DNA of 54,026 nt from NCBI GenBank assembly GCA_937870855.1, contig CALMWT010000010.1:1-54026 (forward strand), in the 5' to 3' direction. The notes below the pieces were generated by a model, which saw nothing but the letters and a program-made list of their open reading frames with translations, was not told the origin of the DNA and made no database searches. Both the position numbers and the translations under genes were made by a program. This DNA is from an uncultured Taibaiella sp. GTDB taxonomy: Bacteria > Bacteroidota > Bacteroidia > Chitinophagales > Chitinophagaceae. Shown here in pieces: positions 15,986-24,920 of the stretch. Position 1 is the first letter of the stretch; every line of letters begins with the position of its first letter.

Positions 15986-18900
15986 TTAAAACGTTAAAGA
16001 AAGTCCCAGATTAATTCTTCTAGGGTTATTCAAAAGTCCCGGATTCTGTCTGGATAGTAAATAAAGTTCATTGTAAGACTCTCTGCTTGACTTAATACTC
16101 GCTTCCTGAACACCTTGTGGTGATGCAACCCATCCATCATCATCAGGACGACCGGTAACACCATATACGCTTAGTACATCTCTGGTGTTGAGCAAGTTTT
16201 GGATATAAACAAAGGCTTGCAATCCTAAACGTGATTTAGACTGCGCACCTTCTACTGACGACTTTCTAAATGAGAGAGGGAAAGTTTTGTCCACACGCAA
16301 ATCCATCATATAGTGCCATGGAAGACGAGAACCTTGTACGCCTCCTTCCACAACTCTTTGACCTGCAAATTCAAGACGTGTATACGGCTCTCCGCTACGT
16401 GCTCTAAACACAAGGTTCACACCAGAGTTCTCTAAAATTCGTGAGTTTCCAAGAAGTGGACCTTCGCCTTTGTCATAGCGGTAATCAATGTTAGCGTTTA
16501 GCACATGGCGCGAGTCGTTATTAAGTGGAAAGGCAAAACGCAAATTGGGTTGACTGAAACCACGCAGGTTATTAAGCATGGTGCGGGCAGATGTAGAGCT
16601 AACACCAGTTCCTTCTGCAAATTGCAAGGTATAGCTCATTTGAAGTTGCAGGTGATTCACGCGACGCAAATCGTACTTGAGAGAGAAACCCTTGTAAGTC
16701 ATAAAGTCGCGATTATCGAGAGTAGCGTAAGTATTTGGCCAAGCATAGAAATACTCCCTGTACTGTATCATGTTCTTCCGCTCTTTGTAGAAACCGTTGA
16801 TGGTAACAGCAGAATTTTGCGAAAGCACTTGTTGAAAACCTAACTCATAATCAAATACTTTTTCAGGCTTAAGATTAGGATTGTTAAGTATCTCATTGTT
16901 TCGGGTATTCAAATAATAATAGTCAACCGGAGAAACGAAGATTTCATCTGCACTCTTAGGGCGCATTACATACACATCATAGTGGGCATAGAACATAGAC
17001 TGATCTGCAATAGGGAAAGTGAAATTAATACGGGGCATTACATTCACCTGTGGTGTATAGTCGGTAAACGATGTATTAGGATCATAACCTTCATCTCTCA
17101 TGGTCAGCGCACGCTTTCCATCGCGATCATTTTTAATAAGGTACGGCTGAGGATCGCCGCCAACAACAGAATTCAAAACGGTAGGATCTACCAGAAACTT
17201 ACCATTTGCGTCGTACCAATCATCACCACTTCTGTATGCAACTATAATGGGTTGTTCAACCGAATTATCTTTCACATACACTACGTAGTCGCTTCCTACA
17301 TTCTGAGGAGTAGCGCCACTAGGATTCAAAGCGTCTTTAGCTGAGGCAACCGTATGGGTAGCGTATAAAGAATAGGGATCTTTCAGCACCTTAGTATTTG
17401 CATCGAAACGTTCAACTCTCAAACCAACATTAAACAACACGTTATTAGGTAGTTCGAACCTATCCTGAATATAACCCGCTATGTAGTTGGGACGGAACGC
17501 ACCAAGATTACGTGTATAATTTCCATTAGCATCCTTTTTAGTAAACCAATCGTTGAAGTTTACTTGTCCATTCAATCTCTTACCTGTATGATCATATCCA
17601 TACCAGCTGGCAATATCCACACCGGTATTAATTAAGTCGTCAGCAGCAAACATATCCAAAGAATAAATCGAAGGATCGTAAGCATCAACATTCAAATAGT
17701 CTGTGCCATAAGGATCCAAGCCTAACTTACTTCTAAGATTACGATCGAAAGTAGATTGCAGCGGCGTATCTACCAGTCTGTTGTAACGTACCGTATCATA
17801 AGGACCAAAACCAACACCACTATTCTGATACTCTTCCCAGGTATATTCTCTGCCATTCACAACATACATAGGATTCGACCGGTCAAGATTTGTAAGATGT
17901 CTGTTTGAAAGCAATCTCATTACCGTCCAGAGGTTTGTACCTACGGCAGCAGCACGGCGCATATTGTAAGCGCGTTCTGCTCTTTGCTGATAATATAAGC
18001 CAAACTCTATGCTGTGTTTGGTTTTCTTTGGTTGAAAATCGAAGGAGGCATCTGCCTGAAAAGCAAATTGCTCTTCATTGCTGTAGCTGTAGCCGCCAAG
18101 CGTATGTCCTGAATTGAAAAATATAGGCTGGGCGTTGAAATCGGTATAAACATAATCAGGTAATTGACCATTTAATAATCCTCTGTTTGCCTGAACATCA
18201 TTGAGCGTGCGCGGATAAAAATCATTACCTGCCATTTCATAAAACTGAGAAGTGTAGTTTGCCAGCAATGGATTCTTATCAGACCTTGTAAAATTAACCC
18301 GCTGTGGCGCATCGTATGCTTGCAATACCACAGATGGAATTTTCATGTTTGTATCTATATCAATTCCGTAGAGCGTAGTAGTTTCAATATCAAACTTACC
18401 TACATAACCATAATCGAACGGATTGTGCTTGTGTTTTGGATTCGATACGTCATTATGAGTAAATTGATAATCGGCTTGAATACTATAAAAGGCGTTGGAA
18501 ATAAGAGGGTCTTTTTTATCCTCGCCTTCACCTGCATTCATATTAGGACGGCCAAATCGCTGCGTAAGACGAACAAACCCACGCCCGGTGTAATTTATAT
18601 TCGTCGGCATTGCATCAGGATTAAACAACGTAAAACGTCTGTCGTAGTCCTTAGTATTTACATAATTAAAATTACCACCAACCACTACGCTCACGTTATC
18701 ATTCAACTGATAATCCATCTTACCAACAATACGTGCATTTTTATAAGTTGCATTAACTCTTCTTTTAGAAGTTTCCATATCGCTCATGCGTATGTATTCT
18801 GCTGCAGAGCGAGGTGTCTTACGACCCGTGATATCAGTTAATTGCACAAGTGGACGCGCCTGAATTTCTCTTAGCTTGTCTTCCTTTATTACGTAGTTGG

Positions 18901-19789
18901 TAAAGTAGTTAGGATCGTCATCTGCTGTATTGGTGTAGTTTCCACTTAAAGAATAACCAAGTACATTTCTTTTATTCAAGCTATCAATTCTTCTTTTTAC
19001 CAATGGCCCTGCCACTGAGAAATACGCATAATTACGACCGTACCCATCTACAGAACGCTCATAGCCAACTTCTCCCGTATGCTGAGGAGCGCCTCCACGG
19101 GTAGTGATATTAATTACCCCGCCCGAAGCATCTCCATATCTTGCCGGAACACCTGAAGTGATAACCGACATTTGCTCGATAGCGCCGGGAGGAAAGTTTG
19201 TACCTGCCACACCATTCACCTGAACACCATCAATTATATAAAGAGTACCGCCGGTACGCGCACCCGCAATACTGATACCTGCGCCACTTTTTTGCTGATA
19301 AGTACCAGCAGCCAGTGAGGCAACATCATTTGTATTTCTTGTAGGAATTTTTGCAATTTGGTCGGCGGTATAAGTGGTGGTGGTTCCAGGCTCACCTCTG
19401 TTAATCAATGGAACTTTATATTCCTTAATCACAACCTCATCAATTTCCTTGGCATTTATCTCCATCTTGAAATCCTGATAAGTCGTCTGATCCGGTCTAA
19501 CATTAACGTTTTTCAACACGATACTTCTATACGAAGTGTATTTAACATGCAGCTCAAAGTTGGTACCTGGCTGAAGTGGCTTGATTGTGTACTTACCGTC
19601 TTCATCAGTAACATCACCTCCGCGTGCCGTTCCAGATTGAAAAACCTGAACAACCGCTCCTATAATTGGCTCCTTTCGTTCGTCTAATACTGTTCCAGAA
19701 ATAGCTCCCGTCTGCCCAAAGGCACTGCCGGCAACGCTTACAAACAGCAATACGAAGAGATAACGTACCATACGTGTCATATCCTGCAT
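15986..19789 (-). CDS. TonB-dependent outer-membrane receptor with carboxypeptidase-regulatory-like N-domain
   Basis: 1267 aa from the ATG at 19789; the frame also extends six codons to a TTG at 19807. The signal peptide is YLFVLLFVSVAGSAFG. Residues about 28-110 are a CarboxypepD_reg-like domain (AISGTVLDERKEPIIGAVVQ, GKYTIKPLQPGTNFELHV). A TonB-box-like stretch (EIDEVVIKEYKVP) is followed by the plug domain (TADQIAKIPTRNTNDVASLA, GGTLYIIDGVQVNG, RYGDASGGVINITTRG). The rest is a 22-strand barrel ending INLGLSLTF. It resembles the TonB receptors paired with PorV-type barrels, more than a SusC with a SusD partner; no SusD gene is present. It is the first gene of a three-gene operon. Confidence 0.95.
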   Translation of the reverse strand: MQDMTRMVRYLFVLLFVSVAGSAFGQTGAISGTVLDERKEPIIGAVVQVFQSGTARGGDVTDEDGKYTIKPLQPGTNFELHVKYTSYRSIVLKNVNVRPDQTTYQDFKMEINAKEIDEVVIKEYKVPLINRGEPGTTTTYTADQIAKIPTRNTNDVASLAAGTYQQKSGAGISIAGARTGGTLYIIDGVQVNGVAGTNFPPGAIEQMSVITSGVPARYGDASGGVINITTRGGAPQHTGEVGYERSVDGYGRNYAYFSVAGPLVKRRIDSLNKRNVLGYSLSGNYTNTADDDPNYFTNYVIKEDKLREIQARPLVQLTDITGRKTPRSAAEYIRMSDMETSKRRVNATYKNARIVGKMDYQLNDNVSVVVGGNFNYVNTKDYDRRFTLFNPDAMPTNINYTGRGFVRLTQRFGRPNMNAGEGEDKKDPLISNAFYSIQADYQFTHNDVSNPKHKHNPFDYGYVGKFDIETTTLYGIDIDTNMKIPSVVLQAYDAPQRVNFTRSDKNPLLANYTSQFYEMAGNDFYPRTLNDVQANRGLLNGQLPDYVYTDFNAQPIFFNSGHTLGGYSYSNEEQFAFQADASFDFQPKKTKHSIEFGLYYQQRAERAYNMRRAAAVGTNLWTVMRLLSNRHLTNLDRSNPMYVVNGREYTWEEYQNSGVGFGPYDTVRYNRLVDTPLQSTFDRNLRSKLGLDPYGTDYLNVDAYDPSIYSLDMFAADDLINTGVDIASWYGYDHTGKRLNGQVNFNDWFTKKDANGNYTRNLGAFRPNYIAGYIQDRFELPNNVLFNVGLRVERFDANTKVLKDPYSLYATHTVASAKDALNPSGATPQNVGSDYVVYVKDNSVEQPIIVAYRSGDDWYDANGKFLVDPTVLNSVVGGDPQPYLIKNDRDGKRALTMRDEGYDPNTSFTDYTPQVNVMPRINFTFPIADQSMFYAHYDVYVMRPKSADEIFVSPVDYYYLNTRNNEILNNPNLKPEKVFDYELGFQQVLSQNSAVTINGFYKERKNMIQYREYFYAWPNTYATLDNRDFMTYKGFSLKYDLRRVNHLQLQMSYTLQFAEGTGVSSTSARTMLNNLRGFSQPNLRFAFPLNNDSRHVLNANIDYRYDKGEGPLLGNSRILENSGVNLVFRARSGEPYTRLEFAGQRVVEGGVQGSRLPWHYMMDLRVDKTFPLSFRKSSVEGAQSKSRLGLQAFVYIQNLLNTRDVLSVYGVTGRPDDDGWVASPQGVQEASIKSSRESYNELYLLSRQNPGLLNNPRRINLGLSLTF

Positions 19790-19891
19790 TATATAATTAT
19801 TAACCAATGAGGGGTAAAAATAAAAATTTCTTGTTAAAAGTAGAACACGACTCTTGACTTTTTGTCAAAGAAATGTTTGATTTATATAAGC

Positions 19892-20830
19892 TTACGAAAA
19901 AAAGACAATTTTGCCCAACAGCGCTTTGCTCATTTTAAAAAGCGCTTGGTAAGAATAACCCGCTATATGAGGCGTAGCAAGCACTTCAGGTAGTTGCAGC
20001 AGTTGGTTGAAGACGTTGTTTTGCTGTTCATTCATTGCAGAAAAAGGCTCTCCCTCCACCACATCAAGACAGGCTCCGATTACTTTTTTTTCCCGAATAC
20101 TGTTAAAAAGAATGTTTGTATCTACAATTGCTCCTCTCGAAGTGTTCACCAAAATAAATGGACGCTTCATAGTGCGCACAAATTCGCTATCAAAGTAATG
20201 AAAAGTATCGTCTTGCAGCGGCACATGAAAACTTACAATCTCAGCTTCATCAAAAATCGGTTGAAGGCTGTCACACTGCTCAACATAAGAAGGAAAATCG
20301 GTTCGATTGTACTTATCATAAGCAAGGATGCGCATATCAAAGCCTGAAAGCTTCTTTGCGAATGCTCTCCCTGTGTGTCCCAAACCAATAATTCCTATGG
20401 TTTTTCCTTCCAACTCCACACCTCTATTCTCCTCTCGCAACCATTTGCCCTTAATGAGTTCATTATGGCTCCACGTTATTCTTTTGGTAAGTGAAAGCAA
20501 CATTCCTACTGCATGTTCTGCTACTGCATTGCAATTTCCTTCGGGGCTACTAAAGCATTTTATGCCTTTGGCTGTTGCGTATGCCACATCTATTACTTCC
20601 ATGCCCGAACCCATTCTGCCTATCCATTTCAAATCTGCTGCAGCATCTATAAGCTCTTTGTCCAACTGCAATCTGGTGGAAGTAACCACACCGCTGCAAT
20701 CCTGCATTAATTCGAGTGCAAGTTGCTGTGTAATGTTTTTAGAAATTACCAACTCATAACCCGCATCCGCCAAACCCTGCGTCAATATCTGATGCACAGG
20801 CGCAGCTATCAAAACCTTTTTTTTTCTCAT
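19892..20830 (-). CDS. D-isomer-specific 2-hydroxyacid dehydrogenase family protein
   Basis: 312 aa. The NAD-binding fingerprint GLGHTG is at residues 149-154 within KTIGIIGLGHTGRAFAKKL. The catalytic arginine lies in NTSRGAIVD (about 233) and the catalytic histidine in TPHIAGYS (about 290). PEGNCNAVAEHAVGMLLSLT matches phosphoglycerate-dehydrogenase-like enzymes. No ACT domain is present, so it is a short SerA-like or 2-ketoacid reductase form; the substrate cannot be read from the sequence. Its start overlaps the rsmA stop by four bases (ATGA), so the two are translationally coupled. Confidence 0.9.
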   Translation of the reverse strand: MRKKKVLIAAPVHQILTQGLADAGYELVISKNITQQLALELMQDCSGVVTSTRLQLDKELIDAAADLKWIGRMGSGMEVIDVAYATAKGIKCFSSPEGNCNAVAEHAVGMLLSLTKRITWSHNELIKGKWLREENRGVELEGKTIGIIGLGHTGRAFAKKLSGFDMRILAYDKYNRTDFPSYVEQCDSLQPIFDEAEIVSFHVPLQDDTFHYFDSEFVRTMKRPFILVNTSRGAIVDTNILFNSIREKKVIGACLDVVEGEPFSAMNEQQNNVFNQLLQLPEVLATPHIAGYSYQALFKMSKALLGKIVFFS

Positions 20831-21585
20831 TGCATATATTGCTTGTAGAGATAAACAAAATCGGCAACAGCCAATTGCTCTGCACGTTTGTCCATCAATG
20901 GATCTTTTAACGCTTCGGGCAACAATGTGCCTCGCAACGCATTTCGCAAAGTCTTTCTTCTTTGATTGAAGGCTGCCTTCACAAGGGCAATAAATTTCTT
21001 CTTATTGTCTATCTCAAATAGGTTTCCTGTATTTACAAAACACACTACTCCACTCTTCACTTTAGGCGGTGGTGTAAAGCAATTTTCATGTACATCAAAA
21101 AGATATTCTACTGTAAAAAAAGCCTGCATCAACACACTCAAAATACCGTACAATTTTGATCCTTCTTTCTCAGCAATCCTCTGCGCCACTTCCTTTTGAA
21201 ACATTCCTACCACTTGATTTACTTGCGGTTCCCACTCCAGAATTTTAAAAAGAATGGGGGACGAAATATTGTAAGGGAAGTTGCCGATAACGCTAAACCT
21301 GCCATCGAAAGGAACCTCCGCCTTCAGTATATCTTGTAGTATAATTTTTCCTTGCAGCAAAGGATAAGTGTGCTCTAAAAAATCAACCTTCTCTTTATCT
21401 ACCTCAATGGCTTTATAGTGCACATCGTTCCACCCGATCAGGTACTTTGTAATTGCGCCACCACCGGGGCCTATTTCCAGCAACTGCATTCCATCTTCCC
21501 GCGTAATTTGCGCCACGATTTTCATGCACATATTTTCATCGTGAAGAAAATGTTGTCCCAGGCTTTTCTTAAGGGTATACTGCAT
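20827..21585 (-). CDS. rsmA: 16S rRNA dimethyladenosine transferase RsmA (KsgA)
   Basis: 252 aa. The N-terminal KKSLGQHFLHDENMCMKIV is the family signature. SAM-binding motif I LEIGPGGG is at 36-43. The catalytic NFPY (N-x-P-Y) is at 102-105, within FSVIGNFPYNISSPILFKIL. The C-terminal helical domain contains FNQRRKTLRNAL. It dimethylates two adjacent adenosines near the 3' end of 16S rRNA. It is slightly shorter than the E. coli enzyme but complete. Confidence 0.97.
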   Translation of the reverse strand: MQYTLKKSLGQHFLHDENMCMKIVAQITREDGMQLLEIGPGGGAITKYLIGWNDVHYKAIEVDKEKVDFLEHTYPLLQGKIILQDILKAEVPFDGRFSVIGNFPYNISSPILFKILEWEPQVNQVVGMFQKEVAQRIAEKEGSKLYGILSVLMQAFFTVEYLFDVHENCFTPPPKVKSGVVCFVNTGNLFEIDNKKKFIALVKAAFNQRRKTLRNALRGTLLPEALKDPLMDKRAEQLAVADFVYLYKQYMQ

Positions 21586-21589
21586 TGCG

Positions 21590-21597
21590 CAAATGTA
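21590..21597 (-). promoter_or_regulatory. -7 box of the rsmA promoter, almost leaderless
   Basis: TACATTTG matches TAnnTTTG on the minus strand and ends only 4 nt before the rsmA ATG, so the message would have a leader of a few bases at most. No good TTTG box is seen at the expected distance upstream. Confidence 0.5.
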
Positions 21598-21631
21598 GGG
21601 CTAACGTGATAACCGTGATTCGCTGTCGGTG

Positions 21632-22085
21632 ACTGGGATTTGGAGGATTTAAAATTGTCTGAATTGGGATTTGTCGGATTAAATGATTACCAGGATGATT
21701 CTTTGTGCCTCCTTTTCTCTGTGTCCTCCGTGTGAAACTGTCTGAAATGGGATTTGCAGGATTTAAACTGTCTGAACTGGGATTTACGGGATTGAATGAT
21801 TATCAGGATGATTCTTTGTGCCTCCTTTTCTCTCTGCCCTCCGTGTGAAACTGTCTGAAATGGAATTTGCAGGATTTAAACTGTCTGAACTGAGATTTAC
21901 GGGATTGAATGATTACCAGGATGATTCTTTGTGCCTCCTATTCTCTGTGCCCTCTGTGTGAAACCGTCTGAAATGGAATTTGTAGGATTAAAATTGTCGG
22001 AATTGGGATTTGCAAGATTAAATAATTACCAGGATGATTCTTTGTGCCTCCTTTTCTCTGTGCCTCCGTGTGAAACCGTCTAAAC
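21632..22085. repeat. tandem array, period 113 bp, about four copies
   Basis: GATTACCAGGATGATTCTTT recurs at 21685, 21798, 21911 and 22024 with small changes: three successive intervals of exactly 113 bp. Each unit has four parts: GATTACCAGGATGATTC; TTTGTGCCTCCTTTTCTCTG, then TGCCCTCCGTGTGAAA; CTGTCTGAAATGGGATTTGC, then AGGATTTAAA; and CTGTCTGAACTGGGATTTAC, then GGGATTGAAT. The last two parts are ~30-bp sub-repeats of each other. It fills most of the 675-bp gap between the divergent rsmA and pepA genes. No ORF of note runs through it. Confidence 0.92.
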
Positions 22086-22170
22086 TGGGATTCCCGCAGA
22101 CCACGCAGAAAGACCCGCAGACACTCGCAAATACAAATTTCACGAAAGAAGGTAACTCCTATTAATCCTT

Positions 22171-22200
22171 TAATCTTGCAAATCCCAGTTCAGACAGTTT
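22171..22200. repeat. inverted copy of the array sub-repeat
   Basis: TAATCTTGCAAATCCCAGTT followed by CAGACAGTTT is the reverse complement of the AAACTGTCTGAACTGGGATTTGCAGGATTA sub-repeat (one change), so the 113-bp array is capped at its pepA end by an inverted half unit. Between array and cap, 22090-22130 carries CGCAGACCACGCAGAAAG-like sequence similar to the repeat at 44150-44220. Confidence 0.8.
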
Positions 22201-22230
22201 TCACCTCTTATCCCTTCACCTCTTTACCCC

Positions 22231-22238
22231 TAAATTTG
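22231..22238 (+). promoter_or_regulatory. -7 box of the pepA-pdxA promoter
   Basis: TAAATTTG matches TAnnTTTG exactly and lies 22 nt upstream of the pepA ATG. A TTTT-rich stretch about 30 nt upstream could serve as a weak -33 element. It lies just outside the inverted cap of the repeat array. Confidence 0.5.
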
Positions 22239-22260
22239 CGCATCACATTAAATCAACAAC

Positions 22261-23697
22261 ATGGAATTTAAAATAGTTCAGAAAGCTGGCAAGAAGCATC
22301 AGCTATTCATTGTGGATGATGTAAATGCTTTGGCTCAAATAGAAGGGATCAACGAAAACGAAATAAACTTTTCTACCGCAGCTTTTAAGAACGATCATAC
22401 CTCCATTACTATCAATCAATACAGCCGATACGTATTTATCTACCTTCTAAAAAACAAAAAAACCGATTGGCAAACCAGTGAAGCATTGCGTAAAGCAGGC
22501 GCAGAATTCGCAGGCATAATCAACAAACAAAAACTTGACGAAATAACTATTGCCAACTTGTCCGCAAATTCTTTTGCAGCTTTCACAATAGCGGAAGGAA
22601 TGGCTTTGGCTTCTTACCAGTTTCTGAAATATCGCAAAGAGGCAAAAAAATTAACCAATACCCTCAATACTATTTCGTTTACAAAACAGTCCATCACGGT
22701 AAAAGAAATAAACCAACTCGCGGCCACTACCGAAGCGATATACCGCGCCCGCACTTTGGTAAACGAACCACTCAATTATCTTTCTGCCACCCAATTGGCA
22801 AAAGAAATTGCAGCGCTTGGAAAAGAGGCAGGCTTTAAGGTAACAACACTTCAAAAAGCGCAGATAGAAAAAGAAAAAATGGGCGGCATTCTTGCGGTAA
22901 ATCGCGGAAGTATTGAGCCGCCTACGTTTACAATAATGGAATATAAACCGGCCAAATCGCTCAATAAAAATCCTATCGTTTTGGTGGGGAAAGGAATTGT
23001 TTACGACACGGGCGGACTTTCATTAAAACCGACACCAGCCTCTATGGATCGGATGAAAAGTGACATGAGCGGAGCAGCTTTGGTAAGCGGAGCTATGTAT
23101 GCAATTGCACAAATGAAACTGCCTTTACACGTCATAGCGCTGGTGCCTGCAACTGATAATCGTCCCGGAGAAAATGCCTACGTGCCCGGCGATATTATAA
23201 CGATGTATAGCGGCACTACGGTAGAAGTTTTAAACACTGATGCTGAAGGAAGACTGGTGCTGGGAGATGCACTGCATTGGGCAAAACGCTACAAGCCCGA
23301 ACTGGTGCTGGATTTTGCAACACTTACCGGTGCAGCCTCTGTAGCAGTAGGCGAACACGGCATTGTGTGCATGGGAACAGCAACAGACGACACAAAACAA
23401 GCAATTAAAGAAAGCGGCAACAGGCAATACGAACGTCTGGTAGAATACCCACTTTGGGATGAATATGGTGAGATGATAAAATCAGAATTTGCGGATCTAA
23501 AAAATGTGGGCGGACCATCGGGCGGCGCTATTACAGCAGGGAAATTTCTGGAACATTTTACCGACTATCCGTGGATGCACTTTGATATTGCAGGCGTATC
23601 TTTCTCCACCGCCAAAAAAGGATATATACCTTCAGGAGGAACAGCTTACGGAATGAGAATGTTGCTGGATTTTCTTCTTAACTATAAGAAAGCTTAA
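22261..23697 (+). CDS. pepA: leucyl aminopeptidase (M17 family, cytosol aminopeptidase)
   Basis: 478 aa. The N-terminal domain (1-160) is variable, as usual. The C-terminal catalytic domain has VGKGIVYDTGGLSLKP and MKSDMSGAALV (metal-binding Lys/Asp), ALVPATDNRPGENAYVPGD and the M17 signature NTDAEGRLVLGDAL carrying Asp/Glu ligands and the catalytic Arg. The two-metal peptidase removes N-terminal residues in the cytoplasm; the family is hexameric. pdxA starts 1 nt after its stop, so both are in one operon. Confidence 0.95.
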   Translation: MEFKIVQKAGKKHQLFIVDDVNALAQIEGINENEINFSTAAFKNDHTSITINQYSRYVFIYLLKNKKTDWQTSEALRKAGAEFAGIINKQKLDEITIANLSANSFAAFTIAEGMALASYQFLKYRKEAKKLTNTLNTISFTKQSITVKEINQLAATTEAIYRARTLVNEPLNYLSATQLAKEIAALGKEAGFKVTTLQKAQIEKEKMGGILAVNRGSIEPPTFTIMEYKPAKSLNKNPIVLVGKGIVYDTGGLSLKPTPASMDRMKSDMSGAALVSGAMYAIAQMKLPLHVIALVPATDNRPGENAYVPGDIITMYSGTTVEVLNTDAEGRLVLGDALHWAKRYKPELVLDFATLTGAASVAVGEHGIVCMGTATDDTKQAIKESGNRQYERLVEYPLWDEYGEMIKSEFADLKNVGGPSGGAITAGKFLEHFTDYPWMHFDIAGVSFSTAKKGYIPSGGTAYGMRMLLDFLLNYKKA

Positions 23698-23698
23698 C

Positions 23699-24766
23699 AT
23701 GAACGAAAAACCAATTATAGGAATTACTACAGGCGATCTTAATGGCATCGGACTGGAGTTGATCATCAAAACTTTTTCCGACAGCCGTATGCTTGACCTG
23801 TGTACGCCGGTTATTTTTGCATCCAATAGGGTTATCAATTACTACCGGAAGATCGTTGCAGATCATCCTTTGAATTTTTCCAGCACCAAAGATCTTACGA
23901 AGCTCAATCCTAAACAGGCCAATGTTTTTACTTGCTGGGAAGAGGAAGTGCCTATGCAGCCAGGAGCGCTAACGGAAAGCGGAGGAAAATATGCAATTCG
24001 CTCTTTGATGGTGGCTACACAATGTCTTAAAGACCGGCAACTCGATGCAATTGTTACCGCACCTATTCACAAGGGCAACACACAAACTCCGGATTTTCCT
24101 TTCACAGGTCATACGCCTTTTTTCAAAGAAAAGTTTGGGGCAAAAGACGTTGTGATGCTCTTGTATAGCAACACGCTGCGGGTAGCATTGGCTACCGAAC
24201 ATATTCCGATCTCAAAAGTGGCAACCGTTCTTACCAAAGAATTAGTAGTGTCGAAACTTGGTTTGCTGCGCGAGACATTGATCAAAGATTTTGGCATAGA
24301 CAAACCTAAGATTGCAGTGCTGGGATTGAACCCACATGCAGGAGATGAAGGCCAGATAGGAAATGAGGAACAAACAATTTTAAAACCTGCGCTGGAACAA
24401 TTGCAGCAACATGGTCAATTGGTTTATGGGCCCTTCGGTGCCGATGCTTTTTTTGCGCACCGCAATTACCAGCATTTTGATGCAGTGCTTGCCATGTATC
24501 ACGATCAGGGTCTTATTCCTTTCAAATCTTTAGCACAAGGAGAAGGCGTAAATTACACCGCTGGTTTGCCCGTCATACGCACTTCACCAGATCATGGCAC
24601 AGCCTTCGACATTGCCGGGAAAAACGTAGCCGATCCCTCTTCATTTCGCGAAGCTATTTATCAGGCAATAGACCTTTTGCGGCAACGAACCGCGTATATT
24701 GAAAACACTGCAAACCCTTTAAGGCGCGGAAGAATTGAGAAAGAAAAGGAAGAGGAAGCTACGTAG
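23699..24766 (+). CDS. pdxA: 4-hydroxythreonine-4-phosphate dehydrogenase
   Basis: 355 aa. It begins KPIIGITTGDLNGIGLELI, the family N-terminus. Metal-binding histidines are seen in VTAPIHKGN, LNPHAGDEGQIGNEE and AMYHDQGLIPFK. RTSPDHGTAFDIAGKN closes the active site. It catalyses NAD-dependent oxidation in pyridoxal phosphate synthesis (DXP-dependent route). The highly charged C-terminus (RGRIEKEKEEEAT) is an ordinary extension. A strong terminator follows. Confidence 0.96.
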   Translation: MNEKPIIGITTGDLNGIGLELIIKTFSDSRMLDLCTPVIFASNRVINYYRKIVADHPLNFSSTKDLTKLNPKQANVFTCWEEEVPMQPGALTESGGKYAIRSLMVATQCLKDRQLDAIVTAPIHKGNTQTPDFPFTGHTPFFKEKFGAKDVVMLLYSNTLRVALATEHIPISKVATVLTKELVVSKLGLLRETLIKDFGIDKPKIAVLGLNPHAGDEGQIGNEEQTILKPALEQLQQHGQLVYGPFGADAFFAHRNYQHFDAVLAMYHDQGLIPFKSLAQGEGVNYTAGLPVIRTSPDHGTAFDIAGKNVADPSSFREAIYQAIDLLRQRTAYIENTANPLRRGRIEKEKEEEAT

Positions 24767-24813
24767 ATCACTTGTACCTCCGTTTTTCTGATTGTAAAAA
24801 ATAACTCCTAAAA

Positions 24814-24842
24814 TTCCCGCCACATACTGGCGGGGTTTTTTT
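24814..24842 (+). terminator. rho-independent terminator of pepA-pdxA
   Basis: CCCGCCA, loop CATAC, TGGCGGG form a perfect 7-bp GC-rich stem followed by seven T (836-842), about 50 nt after the pdxA stop. Confidence 0.93.
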
Positions 24843-24920
24843 GTTTCATAAATCAAAGAATTGAAATTCTGAAAAACAGATTGTTTCCCTCTGTTTTGTC
24901 TTTAACAAAACCTACACTAA

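Noticed and set aside
18320..18841. 173-aa plus-strand ORF within the large TonB receptor
   Set aside because: It is antisense to a well-supported gene, and its sequence has no recognisable features.
21632..22200. CRISPR array
   Set aside because: The units are contiguous and near-identical over the full 113 bp, with no unique spacers and no cas genes nearby.
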